Of a stretch of 64,000 bases of DNA, positions 1 through 12,460 are shown in pieces. The notes under the pieces are model-generated. The model ran no database searches and was not told the DNA's origin. It saw nothing but the letters and a program-made list of their open reading frames with translations. Position 1 is the stretch's first letter; each line of letters begins with the position of its first letter. Source of the stretch: Megachile rotundata. Lineage: Eukaryota > Arthropoda > Insecta > Hymenoptera > Megachilidae. Location: the NCBI RefSeq assembly GCF_050947335.1, contig NC_134985.1:20575190-20639189 (forward strand). The letters are read 5' to 3'. The position numbers were made by a program, and so were the translations under genes.

Positions 1-2232
1 TTCCAGACAAATCTGTGTAATTGGTATTAAACAAAGGGAAGGACAGAGCGAGAGAGAGAGAGGAGGAGCGAAGAAGAGTCGTTAGGTTTTATATAAACGA
101 CGACTTCTTTAGGAGTCCGCCTCTTCTCCTTCTTCTTATTCGATATTTCAAAGACACACTGCTTTTTGTCCGTTCGATCACGTCGAGGAGCACGAAAACT
201 GGTTGAAACGACTTTGCCGTTCGTCGACAAATTAATTCCTCTTTATTAGGGGTCCCGTACGATTTTCAAACGCCTGGGATTCTGATATTTTAATGACGTC
301 ACCACTCGATCCGGTTCAATTGCCTTTTTTCGTCGCTAATTGTCGTGGAACGATTGCGCTCGCGAGGAACCGGTGGAAAGCACTCGAAGCGAGCACACAG
401 GGAATTTCGCGTAGAGACACAAAGTCAGCTTCCGTTTGATCGTTACTTGGCGTTTTCATCGCTCGATAGCCAATTGTTTCGACAAACTTGGGGGAACGTT
501 TTTACTTTGTACGCCCCAGCCGCCCTTTGCAGGGGCGCCCGTTAATCCCTTCCCGCGAATGCAACGGGACTGTACAATCAGAATTTTCGCATATTCCATT
601 TTTTAAAACTGTAATACTATTAACGAACAAGTACCGTGATTACGGCCCTTTATCCTCTTCGATTATCGTTAAACTTGTTCCCCTACAACTTTTGTCTACA
701 GACATTCACCGAAGTAACTTTTGTTCGCGGATATCCAAAAGCGTAGAATCACTCTATTGTACATTCCGGCAACGTACGAAGCTTGCATATTTTTTCACAG
801 CCTTGACAGATTCAGGTCGTTTCATCAAAAAACCCACGAAAAACACGGTTAAACAGCACAAAGAATATAAAACACAGCTTGGCACTTTAACGCGGCAGCT
901 TAAAAACGTCGCTAGGCAATATTTTTATATTCGGTTAAGAACGTGATGCATTTTTCTCGGCAGCGCGCCTCGAAAGGTTAAGTCAATATTTCGCATTGTG
1001 CCGAATCGATCGATTTTATCGATGATCAATAAACGTCCGAGGCGTCACTTTGTAGCAGCGTCTTCTCGTCGTATCTCGTTTGCATAATATTAATTTTATG
1101 CGACCAGTCCCGTCACTTTTTCTCTCTCGACGGCGCCGCGCGAACGTTATAAAATCCATTACAGCGTCATAAATGCATCGAAATCAGGCGGATGAACGGA
1201 TTTATTAAATCGATTAGTCGAAAGTTCCCCTCTTCATCAACGGTGTATTGACTTAGCACACAAAGGGCTCGGTCGTTCAACGGAGCGCATACATTCCGCG
1301 CGAGAGAGACAACGTATCCGTGAAATTCGCGAGTTACGAAGGTCATCTGGAAACGCTTTCCGCGATAACGCGTCCGAGGACAAAAACGATGAATTATGAC
1401 CATGAGAGTATTTCGAAATCGGCGAAATAGGAAAGAGAACGTTAATCACGTGTCCCAAGGGGATTTGCCTGGGAAGGAACACCGGGACCAAAGGTCAAGC
1501 TGAGTCTCTTCTGCTGCCGGCGACGGTCTCCGGCTCGTTCGAGCTCGTTCCAGCGTTAATGCACCGGCAATATATACACGGTAGGGATCGGTAGCAGCCT
1601 ACCGTAAATCTCCCATGTAAATACGAGGCTAGGCCAGTGTCGTGGCGAACTCCGCTTCGGTTAACTACGTTCGACGTGTATACTCGTCACTCCGAAGCTT
1701 CGTTTCGGCAGCCGTTAACGAATTGATAATCTTTCGTCGAATAAAATCTCTTTCTTCGTCGGATTTATTATACGAGTATTTGATCAGCGTTCGACGAGTT
1801 GCTTCATTGTAATCACGTATTCCGTGAAGGATTTTTAAAGCCAATTCAACGCTAAGCCGTCCTTTCGAACAGCGAACATGGGAAACCATTTATTTATGGC
1901 GATTCGATGTTCGTCAAGTCTATCTTTTTATTCTTTGTAGATGCTTTCCTCTGCCTCTCCGCTAGATTATGATATATGACCGGCTCCAGCGTTGCTTTGT
2001 TCCGATCCTTTTATTTATAGTCGCAATCTGACTCGATGCTTTTCGAGATAATTGCGAGTTACCGTAGTCGGTTCAGGTAAATCGAAAAGAGTTTGTACAA
2101 TTCTAGCTACGTCCATTAGTATTATACTCTCGTTGTTAATGGCAAATATTGTTGGCGCCTGAGAAATTGACAGAGCATGTAACTTTAGCTTTGACACTCT
2201 TTGTGTCTACGTCAATTTATCGCTCGGATAAT
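1..2232. other. Unique non-coding DNA with a short GA tract
   Basis: Unique AT-rich sequence. A short (GA)n tract lies at about 47-64, followed by purine-rich sequence. An open frame of 152 codons (488-946, +) is present, but its composition matches chance reading: no domain, no repeated motif and no clear splice context. I see no gene, RNA gene or repeat that I can support here. Confidence 0.6.
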
Positions 2233-2457
2233 TAACGCATTGACCGCCACGGTGGTCATACGTGTCCGCCGCTGCAAATTCAGTTAAATTAATTATTTGA
2301 TTAATGACGGATCGTGACAGTGATTTTTCGATGAATTATTTGCTGTACGGTTTATACCAAAAAAGATCAAAAGTAATATAAAAGACATGTACAAAATGTC
2401 ATTATCAGATTTCACTTCCATATTTAATTACAAAATAATAGAGCTTCTACAGAGTCA
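2233..2457. mobile_element. Possible TTAA-element end fragment
   Basis: The sequence TTAACGCATTGACCGCC at about 2234 resembles the end of a TTAA-flanked element and is followed by a small inverted repeat (GACCGCC / GGTGGTC). The AT-rich DNA after it runs up to the family A MITE at 2458. I could not find the matching opposite end, so this is at best a truncated copy. Confidence 0.25.
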
Positions 2458-2695
2458 GTCACCTTTGTGCTCGAGAGATGACTCTCAGTCAACATTTCAT
2501 TTAATACAATAATTTGATATAAGCATTTTTTAACTGATTCTACAATATAACACGAGTGACGTATAAACATAGCGAAACAAAATACTGGAAATTATTAGCA
2601 GAGAAATAACAACCTCAATAGAATTCATTTAACTTTTTAACAAAGTTTCAAAGTTGCTGTTTGCAAACAAATTACCTTCGAGTGCAAAGGGATAA
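2458..2695 (-). mobile_element. TTAA-type MITE, family A (copy A1)
   Basis: About 235 bp. It begins CACCTTTGTGCTCGAGAG and ends TTCGAGTGCAAAGGG. It matches the other family A copies in reverse, including the internal stretch with TTAACTGATTCTA and the GCTGTTTGCAAACAA block near the right end. The flanking TTAA has decayed on both sides, so this looks like an old insertion. There is no coding capacity. The assignment to piggyBac-like non-autonomous elements rests on end and target structure in the better copies. Confidence 0.65.
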
Positions 2696-3498
2696 CGTGT
2701 ATCGTATCTCAAACATCAGTTATGTAATGCAACTTTTGCCTGTCGTGTACAGGTCAGAGACGGCAGCCATCTTGTCAACTCCAATATGTGTGCCACCTCG
2801 AAAATACATAAGTTCCGCGGATGAAGTTAAATATTCCTATCAGAAGGTATTCCTAAGACATCCAACATGAATTATAAGAAGTCCCAAATAAATTAACTAT
2901 TCAATTTGAGCTGTTTCGGTGGCGGTTCGAAAACGTTGGAAGGCACAACGCGTGCACCCTCGTACGAATTATATCGTTGAATCGAGTCGGTGGAGCGTGG
3001 AACGGGGGTCGAGTTAAGAAAATTTAGTGGCTGCCAACTTTATTAGGCGCGATTATATTAGGCCCATACGGCTGGCAGTGATTTATACAGTCGGCGATGT
3101 TGAGCTCGCGCACGAATCGTCCACACACGGGCCACGCCGGCGTGTTGGTGGTTGCCATATGGCAAGGAAACGTGGTAAATCATTCCTCGTTAACCGCGCG
3201 AGGTCTTAAGCTCGTTATAAAGCGAACTTAAAACTTTTTAACCGTGCAAAATCCACTGGAGAGCATCTGCAAAAAGACCGTGCGGCCAGCTACCGATGCT
3301 ACACTGTTTACCGTCGGTCGATGGGGGGTCCACGGGGAAGGACGCTCCCAAACCGCAACGACACGAGCCTTGGAAAAAGTGTCACGCTTTTTTTCGCTTT
3401 CGGGACCTCGGATTATAGAGATATAATTGTCGCCGTTTCAGGATCTCGCGATCGATATACGCCCGCATTGTTAAGAGCTACGAGCTACGTTCAAGTAC
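2696..3498. other. Unique non-coding DNA
   Basis: Unique sequence, with a perfect 12-bp palindrome CACGCCGGCGTG near 3132. Short open frames of about 60-70 codons overlap in several frames, and none has recognisable features. Confidence 0.55.
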
Positions 3499-4378
3499 GA
3501 GACTTTAATGACATTACTCGAAGGTCTCGCTGATTTTCAAATTTCACGTCTTATGTATTCCAGTCCCGTGATCCATGTAGCCTAATGTAGAAGAATCGAA
3601 TTGTTGTTTCACTAAGGAGAAACTCGGTCGAATTCCGAGACAATTTAAACACGTTAGAGACTTTAATGACATTACTCGAAGGTCTCGCTGATTTTCAAAT
3701 TTTAAGTCCAGCGTATTCCAGTCCCATGATGTAGCCTAATGTAGAAGAATCGAATTGTTGTTCCAGTAAGGAGAAACTCGGTCAAATTCCGAGACAATTT
3801 AAAGACATTAGAGACTTTAATGACATTACTCGAAGGTCTCGCTGATTTTCAAATTTGAAGTCCAGCGAATTCCAGACCCATGATCCATGTAGCCTAATGT
3901 AGAAGAATCGAATTGTTGTTCCAGTAAGGAGAAACTCGGTCCAATTCCGAGTCAATTTAAAATGTTAGAAAATAGAAATTAACGAACGGTCAACACAGGC
4001 CATCCGCTTCTTGTTATTGCACTTCCCCTTCCTCAGAAAACTTCGCTGGGTCTAAGTCCCCTAAACAGCCATGCTGACGGGGGTGTCCTCAAGAGAGGAT
4101 CGTGTCAATGAAGACATTCTTGTACCGTGAAACGTCAGTAAAGAATTGCAGTTTACTTTTTTTAAAATCCACAAATTATTTGATACCTCATCAATATTTC
4201 CTGATTTACCTTACAAAAGACATTAGAGACTTTAATGACATTACTCGAAGGTCTCGCTGATTTTCAAATTTCACGTCCAGTAAATTCCAGACCCATGATC
4301 CATGTAACACAGTGTAGAAGAATCGAATCATTGTCCCAGTAAGGAGAAACTCGGTCGAATTCCGAGTCAATTTAAAAA
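3499..4378. repeat. About 156-bp tandem repeat, four copies, interrupted
   Basis: Each unit starts GAGACTTTAATGACATTAC and contains AATCGAATTGTTGT and GGAGAAACTCGGTC. Copies start at 3499, 3657, 3811 and 4226, so the first spacings are 158 and 154 bp. The fourth copy is separated by about 250 bp of unrelated sequence (3970-4216). Copies are close to one another, differing by point changes and small indels, which suggests a fairly recent local duplication followed by an insertion, or deletion of other copies. Confidence 0.9.
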
Positions 4379-5738
4379 AGTGATGGTTCACCGGCCAGAA
4401 ATTAATTCTTGTAACGCCGCTTGTCAAAGGGGAGCCTTTCTATAGGAACGACCTTCTATTTCTATCCGACAAGAAATACATCGGAACGATCGTGATATGG
4501 CAAATGTTTGAGATGACTCCTAACAAGGGAAGGATTCCATCGGATTGTATAGAGAAACGGAGGTGCAGAGACGCGTGTGCGTACGTGGTCGCCTTAGTCG
4601 CGCGCACGTACACGTAAACGGACGTCGGTGGAAACGCGACTACCTTGATTGGACGATGATGCAAAGGTTCGAAACGGCGGCAAGAAAGGACGAGGGGGAC
4701 AACAGAGGGCTCTGACTCGTTGGCTTTTAATTGCTCGCTTTTACTTTATCTCCTTTTGCAACTGAATGGTCCAGTTGGGGATCTACCGGCTTTGATGGTC
4801 ACGTATCGTTATTACAGTCGATGGGTCCTTCTCCGTATTCAGGACACGGTGTGTTCTCATGCGAAAATCGTGCCCTATTCGAGTTAACGAAATAGGAGAA
4901 AGCGAAGAAAGTAAACGTAGTCTCCGGGAAACCGATCAACGAGGACAGAGAATACGGCAAACGAAATGGATCTTGTTTATAGACCGGTGTAATAGCTTTT
5001 ATCAAACCTCTGTTTCGTCGAATCCGAGTCGTTGAAAATATCCTAGCTCCGATGTAAGGTTTCAAGTATCCTCGATGGCCAACCACATCCAGGACGAAAC
5101 GCTACTCGATCCTCTCTTTCTCCCGATAATTCAGCCGTCCTGTTTGTAAAGTATGCGTCATCCTTCACCGATTCCCCATGCATTTTTGTCGGATTATCCC
5201 GCGGAGGCTCGTGTCGGCCGCGGGCGTTCGTTGAATATCAAACGGGTATACAGGTGAAAGTAGTATTAGAGAGACGGACGGTCGTTGCCTTAGTCATCGT
5301 AGACGTATTGTTGGACGCGGAGAATAGGTAGAACAATGCCGCCATGCGTCACGATGCCTGGACGTCTGCCGTGAATGCGGCTATGGAGAATAATTATCGT
5401 TGTTTGCACTTCGTTTTCCTGTCCGTCGCGTCCTCGGGACGCGTTAATATTTTTCGGCCTTAATTGATGCGCCGATAATGGTGCGTGGGCTCCGCGGAAC
5501 GGATGCTTGTTTAGCCGGAACCCGCCTGGCTCCCTCTTACGCTGATGGGGATGCAACGACCGTCCCTGCGCACCCACACACCACCTTACTCGACACTGAT
5601 GGCACCATCGAGTGCCCCTCGAACGGCTACCGAACACAACCGAACACGCATCCGCTTCACTGGCGTTTCGACAAATTTTCGCTTTTTAACCTCTCACGGG
5701 AGGCTTCGTTTCAAAATTTCAAATCGACGTTTATAAAT
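4379..5738. other. Unique DNA, CpG-rich, no supported gene
   Basis: CpG-rich unique sequence. Open frames exist on both strands around 5290-5783 (115 codons on minus, 101 on plus). They are antisense to each other, lack a recognisable domain, and the plus-strand frame runs into AT-rich low-complexity DNA. This fits a GC-richer patch with few stops better than a gene. Confidence 0.5.
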
Positions 5739-5858
5739 TTGAAGATTTATGTATTTAGAAATTGGGAAATTTCTAAGATTTAGGAATTTAGAAATTGGAA
5801 TACAATTGGGGAATCTGAAGATATGAGAATTTAAGAGAAATTCAGAGAATTCGATAAA
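5739..5858. repeat. Degenerate AT-rich repeat
   Basis: Short phrases such as GAATTTAGAAATTGG recur irregularly. The stretch is low in complexity and has no fixed period. Confidence 0.5.
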
Positions 5859-6084
5859 TTAACACTAGAACTACCAACCAGTCAAAATGACTAGTTTCAG
5901 ATTTCTCATTTTATATTACAAAATTTTATTGTCGTGATTTTATGGAAATGTATGTCATATTTTGTTGGGGTAAAAACTAGTTCTATACGTTACTTGATGC
6001 TTTAGTATTTATTTATTTCCCTTTTCATTTTATTTTTCGTTCTTCGATAAGCGAGCATTTAATGCTGGTAGTTCTAGTGTGAAA
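5859..6084 (+). mobile_element. TTAA-type MITE, family C
   Basis: The left end is TTAACACTAGAACTACCA (TTAA at 5859-5862). The right end is TGGTAGTTCTAGTGT ending at 6080, so the terminal inverted repeat of about 14 bp is essentially perfect. The left TTAA is intact; the right flank reads GAAA and has presumably mutated. Total about 226 bp, AT-rich, with no coding capacity. The ends resemble family D (TTAACACTRAAACTACC), so C and D probably share a mobilising transposase. The piggyBac-like assignment is inferred from the TTAA target. Confidence 0.75.
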
Positions 6085-6835
6085 GATGTTCAAGTTAGGG
6101 ATTCAATGGTACAATGCACACTCGGTTTGACCAGCACTGTTCGATAGCAATGCATCGAACGAACACCTTCGATTCGACACCACCGAGACACAATCGACGA
6201 TAATGTATTCCTTCTGGTACTGTTTGAAGGTCTCCTTTGTCGCGGACCCTCGCAAGACGAATGAATTTCGAACGCGTCAGTCCATTGTTCCATCGGCCAA
6301 CTTCCCATCGAATTTACGATCCCGAAAAAACTCTAATACACTTAATAAAATGGGTAAAATATCGGAGAACGCGTAACCGTCACGGTGACGTATTAATCTT
6401 TTAGTACCGATCGTCTTACACGCCACGTCTAACGTCCAATTAAATATGGCGGGTACATCGGAGACGTCCGCTTAAGCGATTAATCGGTTTTTGAAATTTC
6501 ACAAGCAATTATAAGTTACGAAGCGGTGGACTAGCGATAGGGTAGGGTGGGCTCGTGTTAATCTATAATTACTCGGGTCATCGGTGACCCGCGTTAAGTC
6601 GTGTCTCGGCTTAGCGGAATCCCTCGCGAAACTAATTGATGGACGGTTTGCTGTAGGTATTATATATCAAATTATTCTCACCAGACACGTCTCTCCTTTT
6701 CTTTGATTAATTAACTTATGTACATCTACCTATAGCCTCAGTGTCGCGAGAACCTTTCACTAGCTACTTTTAGCTATTTTCGAACTTTGGAGATTTCGAA
6801 TTTTGTAGAGCTTTGGATGTTAGGATTTTGGAACT
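6085..6835. other. Unique non-coding DNA
   Basis: I see no gene or repeat in this stretch. Confidence 0.55.
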
Positions 6836-6885
6836 TTAACCCCTTCCCGTGCTTTGACGAGTCTCACTCGTGACGCACTTACAAC

Positions 6886-7085
6886 TTAACCCTTTGCACT
6901 CCAAGGTTATTTGACCGTTCACAAACAGCAACTTTGTTAGTTAAAAAATTAAATGAATTTTCTTGAAGTTGATATTTCTTTATCACACGTGTCATGTTAT
7001 AGAATCAGTTAAAAAATGCTTATTTAAAATGATTGTATTAAATATAATGGTGATTGTGAGTCACCTCTCGAGCGCAAAAGGTTGA
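6886..7085 (+). mobile_element. TTAA-type MITE, family A (copy A2), nested in B1
   Basis: It starts TTAACCCTTTGCACTCC and ends CTCGAGCGCAAAAGG followed by TTGA, a one-base change from TTAA. Internal blocks TCACACGTGTCATGTTATAG and AATCAGTTAAAAAATGC are shared with the copies at 51.8 and 52.4 kb. Its 200 bp interrupt the family B sequence exactly, so this insertion is younger than B1. Confidence 0.85.
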
Positions 7086-7261
7086 ATGTAACAAATCTTA
7101 CGCAAATTTTGAACACTCTTCAACTTGAAATTTAGGTGCAGCTATAAGTTGCATTATCAAGGATCCTTGAATATAAAATATTCACATTTTAATTTTCTTT
7201 GTTCGTTTTAATGTTATAGTCCTGACTGACGCATATAATAAATAAATGGCACGGGAAGGGG

Positions 7262-7401
7262 TTAATGTTATAGTCCTGAATAATTTGTCTTGACTGACGC
7301 ATCTGATAAATAAATGCCACGGGAAGGGGTTAATGTTATAGTCCTGAATAGTTAGTCTTGACTGACGCATCTGATAAATAAATGGCACGGGAAGGGGTTA
7401 A
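7262..7401. repeat. 68-bp tandem duplication of a MITE terminus
   Basis: TTAATGTTATAGTCCTGA begins at 7262 and 7330, and the next TTAA is at 7398, so the spacing is exactly 68 bp. A third, earlier unit (about 7208-7261) lacks 14 bp. Each unit ends GGGAAGGGG before TTAA. Confidence 0.9.
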
Positions 7402-9110
7402 GGAAACGGTGGACTTCGGAGGGATGACAATTTGTAACTCTGAGAAGTTCGAGTTTTCGAGTCCAGCTTTTGAAACTTTAAGATGTTCAAACATTGGAAA
7501 TTTGGGACTGGGATGTTCTTACTTCCCCGATAGACAATTTGAGTTTCATTAGATGGAAAGACGAAACAAGAAGCAGAGTAAAAGTCGATCTCTTCCCGAG
7601 ATAGAAAATTTGGCGGCGATTCCGGGATCTGTCTCAAAATGGGTCCCTCGGGACGTCAAGAAGAAAAGTTAGATTTTTGTGTGGCGGTGATCGTCGGCAG
7701 GATTGCAGAAGTATCGCTCGGTTTCGTGATAAATCGAACGCTTGTGCAGTTCGATCACGCGTCTCAAACGAGAACGGCAGCCTCCTCCTCGTTCCCGATG
7801 CCCGCGTGACAGCTCGTTTTTATGAAAATTTATTGAAATATCAAATTCGACCGCGGCGACTGTGCGATCGTGATAAATAATTCATGAAATGCAAGCGGGA
7901 CAATCAATAAACTTTGCGCAGCATACGGTGTCCCGTTCGAAATTTCCGCTTCTCCCTCGACTTCTCTCTTTGTCTCGTTCCGTTCGTTTAATCTCGTTAC
8001 TGGCCCCTTGTTGTACGCGAGAGCATCAAGATCATTGTACCTTTTATCGCGGGGCGATAAACGCGACAGAAACGAGGAAAAAAGGATTCGAGGGCCGAAC
8101 GAGAACGGAAACGGTGGCGTCACCGTGAATCGGAAAAGGATAACGCGCCAGAGGCGCCATCGTTCAAATCTCCATTGTGATTTTAACGCTCCGCGCTCGT
8201 AAATGCCGGCGATAAATTAAGTGTAACCACCCGTTCAAAGGTGGTAATTACGATCGTCAAATACACGAATTGGTTTAACGATACAGACGGACACGACCTT
8301 CTATTTTCATAGGATAATTCATTTCCACGGGCCATGCTGTTTCCCGCGCAAAATCACCCGCGGCTGCCTTAGATTTCCAATCTCCAAATTAACCAATCTC
8401 CATATTTTCACTGCTTCTTTTTAAACTTCCAACTTTTTACCTTATAACGACAGCTGCTGAATTTTTTAAATTTTTCCTGCAGAAACTTTGAAACTTTCAA
8501 ACTTCTGACGTTTTTTCATTTTTTAATTTGTGAGGTTCTAAGTTTCTAAATTAATGCATCACTGAATTACTAAATTTTGAAAATGTCTAGGAAATTTCTC
8601 CAGTTTCGAGTCGTAAATAAGGCGGGTGATTATCGCGAAAAGTTAGCCCGAAACGTAAAACATCGAACACCGCGTACGAGGAAAATAAAAATCGAAGAAA
8701 ATACCCCGCTTATGCAAATGAACAGGGCGGTGGATTTTATGCTGGCTCGATTATTGTTAGTATATCATTCGCGGTACTGCGTTTACGAGCGTCGCGAACA
8801 GACCAGCGATGACAACGAACGCAATTTGCCATAAAAATGATTATTGTGTCCCGAGAACACGGGATGGCTCATTAACTTCCGTCGGTTTCTTTCGTGAACG
8901 AATCGACAACGATAAAACCGGCGAACTTTTGCTAATTTTTACAAGGCGTGCCACGTTTTTTCGAATACTCTCCGTAAATTATGGAAATTCACTTTATCAT
9001 TTACCTTCTTTACTGAGCTCTTAACTTTATGGGGGACAGATGTGAGGGTTATAGTCGGACTTAGATTTTATTACGAATCTCTAAAGGTTTGTTATTTAGG
9101 GGAGGACTGA
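7402..9110. other. Unique non-coding DNA
   Basis: Unique sequence that is CpG-rich around 7680-8230 and AT-rich with loose repeats around 8380-8580. Several ORFs of 60-97 codons overlap in sense and antisense (7677-8202), which indicates stop-poor DNA rather than a gene. I see no convincing splice structure. Confidence 0.5.
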
Positions 9111-9162
9111 TTTGGAAATTTAAAGACAGTTTGGGATTTGAAGAAAGGTAAGAATTCGGACG

Positions 9163-11715
9163 AACATTTGAGACTGTGAGAATGTACAAGCTTGTAAAGT
9201 TTGCAGACAGCTAAATGTAGGTATTTATGATTTAAACACTTGAATATATGTAACATTTGAGGCTTTGAGAATGTACAAGCTTGTTATGTTCACAGACATC
9301 TAAATGTAGCAATTTGTGATTTGAATACTTGGATATATATAACATTTGAGACTTTGAGACTGTACAAGTTTGTTAAGCTCACAGACATCTAAATGTAGCA
9401 ATTTGTGATTTGAACACTTGGACATATATAACATTTTAGACTTTGAGGATGTATAAGCTTGTAAAGTTTGCAGACATCTAAATGTATGAATTTGTTATTT
9501 GAATACTTGGACATATATAACATTTGAGGCTTTGAGACTGTACAAGCTTGTAAAGTTTCCAGACACTTAAATGTAGGAATTTGTGATTTAACTACTTGGA
9601 CATATGTTACATTTGAGGCTTTGAGACTGTACAAGCTTGTTAAGTTCACAGACATCTAAATGTAGGAATTTATGATTTGAATACTTGGACATATATAACA
9701 TTTGAGGCTATGAGACTGTACAAGCTTGTAAAGTTCACAGACATCTAAATGTAGGAATTTGTGTGATTTAAATACTTGGACATATATAACATTTGAGGCT
9801 TTGAGACTGTACAAGCTTGTAAAGTTCACAGACAGCTAAATGTAGGAATTTATGATTTAAGCACTTGGACATATGTAACATTTGAGGCTTTGAGACTGTA
9901 CAAGCTTGTAAAGTTTGCAGACATCTAAATGTAGGAATTTGTTATTTGAATACTTGGACATATATAACATTTGAGGCTTTCAGACTGTGCAAGCTTGTAA
10001 AGTTTCCAGACACTTAAATGTAGGAATTTGTGATTTAACTACTTGGACATATGTTACATTTGAGGCTTTGAGACTGTACAAGCTTGTTAAGTTCACAGAC
10101 ATCTAAATGTAGGAATTTATGATTTGAATACTTGGACATATATAACATTTGAGGCTATGAGACTGTACAAGCTTGTAAAGTTCACAGACATCTAAATGTA
10201 GGAATTTGTGTGATTTAAATACTTGGACATATATAACATTTGAGGCTTTGAGACTGTACAAGCTTGTAAAGTTCACAGACAGCTAAATGTAGGAATTTAT
10301 GATTTAAGCACTTGGACATATGTAACATTTGAGGCTTTGAGACTGTACAAGCTTGTAAAGTTTGCAGACATCTAAATGTAGGAATTTGTTATTTGAATAC
10401 TTGGACATATATAACATTTGAGGCTTTCAGACTGTGCAAGCTTGTAAAGTTTCCAGACACTTAAATGTAGGAATTTGTGATTTAACTACTTGGACATATG
10501 TTACATTTGAGGCTTTGAGACTGTACAAGCTTGCTAAGTTCACAGACATCTAAATGTAGGAATTTATGATTTAAACACTTAGACATATATAACATTTGAG
10601 GCTATGAGACTGTACGAGCTTGTAAAGTTTGCAGACATCTAAATGTAGCAATTTGTGATTTAAACACTTGGACATATGTAACATTTGAGACTTTGAGACT
10701 GTACAAACATGTGGAGTTTGCAGATTTGTAAATGTAGCACCTGGACATGTAGAACATTTCAGAATTTCAGAGTGTAAAAGTTTGTGGAGTTCGTAGACAT
10801 GTTAATGTAGGAATTTGTAATTCGAATACTTGGACATATTACAACACTTGAGACTCTGAGAACGTACAAACTTGTGAAGTTCGCAAACTTGTAAATGTAG
10901 GAATTTATAAATGGAGTACTTGTAAATGTAGACCCCTTGAGAATTTAAGAACGTAGAACTCTGTGTAACTCACAGACTTGCAAATATAGAAATTTGTGGT
11001 TGGAATACGTGGACATATGTAACACATGAGTCTTTGAGAATGTGGAAACTTATGAAGTAGACAAACTTGTAAATGTAGGAATTTGTGATTCGAGTACTTG
11101 TAAATATAGATCACTTGAGAATTTGTGAACGTAGAAATTTGTGAAACTCGTAAACTTGCAAATCTAGAAATTTGTGATTGGAATACGTGGACATATATAA
11201 CACTTGAGTCTCTGAGAACACAGACACTTGTGAAGTTCGCAGACTAGTAAATGTAGGAATCTGCGAGTTGAGTCTCTGTAAATGTAGACCACTTGAGAAT
11301 TTAAGAACGTAGAACTTTGTGAAACTCGTAAGCTTGCAAATATAGAAATTTGTGATTGGAATACGTGGACATATATAACACTTGAGTCTCTGAGAATGTA
11401 GAAATTTGTGAAGCTCGCAGACTAGTAAATGTAGGAATCTGCGATTTGAGTCTTTGTAAATACAGACCATTTGAGAATTTGTGAACGTAGAAATTTGTAA
11501 AACTCGTAAGCTTGCAAATCTACAAATTTGTGATTGGAATACGTGGACATATATAACACTTGAGTCTCTGAGAACGTAGAAACTTGTGAAGCTCGCAGAC
11601 TTCTAAAAGTAGCAATCTGCGATTTGAGTCTCTGTAAACATAGACCATTTGAGAATTTAAGAACATAGAACTCTATGAAACTCACAAACTCCCAAATCTA
11701 CAAATTTGTAACTTG
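9163..11715. repeat. 89-bp minisatellite with 447-bp and 178-bp higher-order domains
   Basis: The basic unit of about 89 bp contains GACATATATAACATTTGAGG, TGTACAAGCTTGTAAAGTT and CTAAATGTAGGAATTTGTG. Unit starts near GACATAT at 9421, 9510, 9599, 9688, 9779 and 9868 give steps of 89, 89, 89, 91 and 89. In the first part a block of five units recurs at exactly 447 bp (9599, 10046, 10493). In the second part (about 10,980-11,715) a dimer recurs at exactly 178 bp (11011, 11189, 11367, 11545). Monomers at 10,680-10,980 are more diverged and mark the boundary. Minus-strand ORFs across the array come from the repeat. Confidence 0.95.
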
Positions 11716-12460
11716 AACCCCATAAAACTTCAGAATATCAAGAATTCAGAACCTAATCACCTCGCAACTATCTTTAAAACAAAGTAATTACTTCCAAAAG
11801 CCAAGAACTTGCAAAAGCTAAAAGACTGAAAAGCTAACAATTCTCCCCAGTAAAAATTCCCTCTTCGCTCTCTTAAAAAGCATCGCTATAAAAAAATATA
11901 TTGAAATTCTTTGACCGAGGCGTCTAGGACGAACACGCGTAGGAAACCCGGCACAATATCGAATCAACGGTTCATTTAAATATAAACGAGCTACGCGAAC
12001 GAACGTTTGATCGCGCGATGAACACGTTTGTATCCGTGACACACGTGCGTTCGCGTGTAATTCAACGTGGAACTATGGGATTCGGGCGGGGTTACGGTAG
12101 CTCGGTATAACGCGAACACATTTCGACGTATAATGTATTTACATATCTTGATGCGTCTCGGATGATTAAAATACCTGGTCGTAACATCGTCTTGAATGGA
12201 GAAACGAAATTCTGGCTAAAGGTGAATAGATAGGGTCTCGGGGGTTGTTCAGCTGCAAACGAAACGTGGCTTCATTTCGTTTTAGTCTATGCAAATGTTG
12301 TGTCCTTTGATGAATAATAATTAACCCAGCGCGGGACTTCCATTTTGGGGACGTGTCTTTGGGAATTTCGTCACGCTCGCTTAATCGTGCTGGCCTCTTA
12401 GAAACTGTTAAAGAAACTTATGCTGGATAATTATGCTATTTTGGGACTTTCACGGTTTTA
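11716..12460. other. Unique non-coding DNA
   Basis: This stretch holds the run-out of the 89-bp array, then unique CpG-containing DNA. TTAACCCAGCGCGGG at about 12,322 resembles a TTAA-element end, but no partner end was found. Confidence 0.5.

Larger units (their letters stand above)
6836..7401 (-). mobile_element. TTAA-type MITE, family B (copy B1), with nested A2 and amplified end
   Basis: The left end is TTAACCCCTTCCCGTGC with TTAA at 6836. Right-end motifs CACGGGAAGGGGTTAA finish at 7265, 7333 and 7401. The outer sequence matches the reverse complement of the clean copy at 37,740-37,992, including TTTGACGAGTCTCAC. A family A element sits inside it at 6886-7085. The final 68 bp of the element, each ending in TTAA, is repeated in tandem. 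There is no transposase. Confidence 0.85.

Noticed and set aside
488..946. 152-codon plus-strand ORF
   Set aside because: No domain, no repeated or conserved motif and chance-like composition. Length alone is not enough in 64 kb read in six frames.
12322..12345. TTAACCCAGCGCGGG as a possible TTAA-element end
   Set aside because: No inverted partner end was seen nearby.
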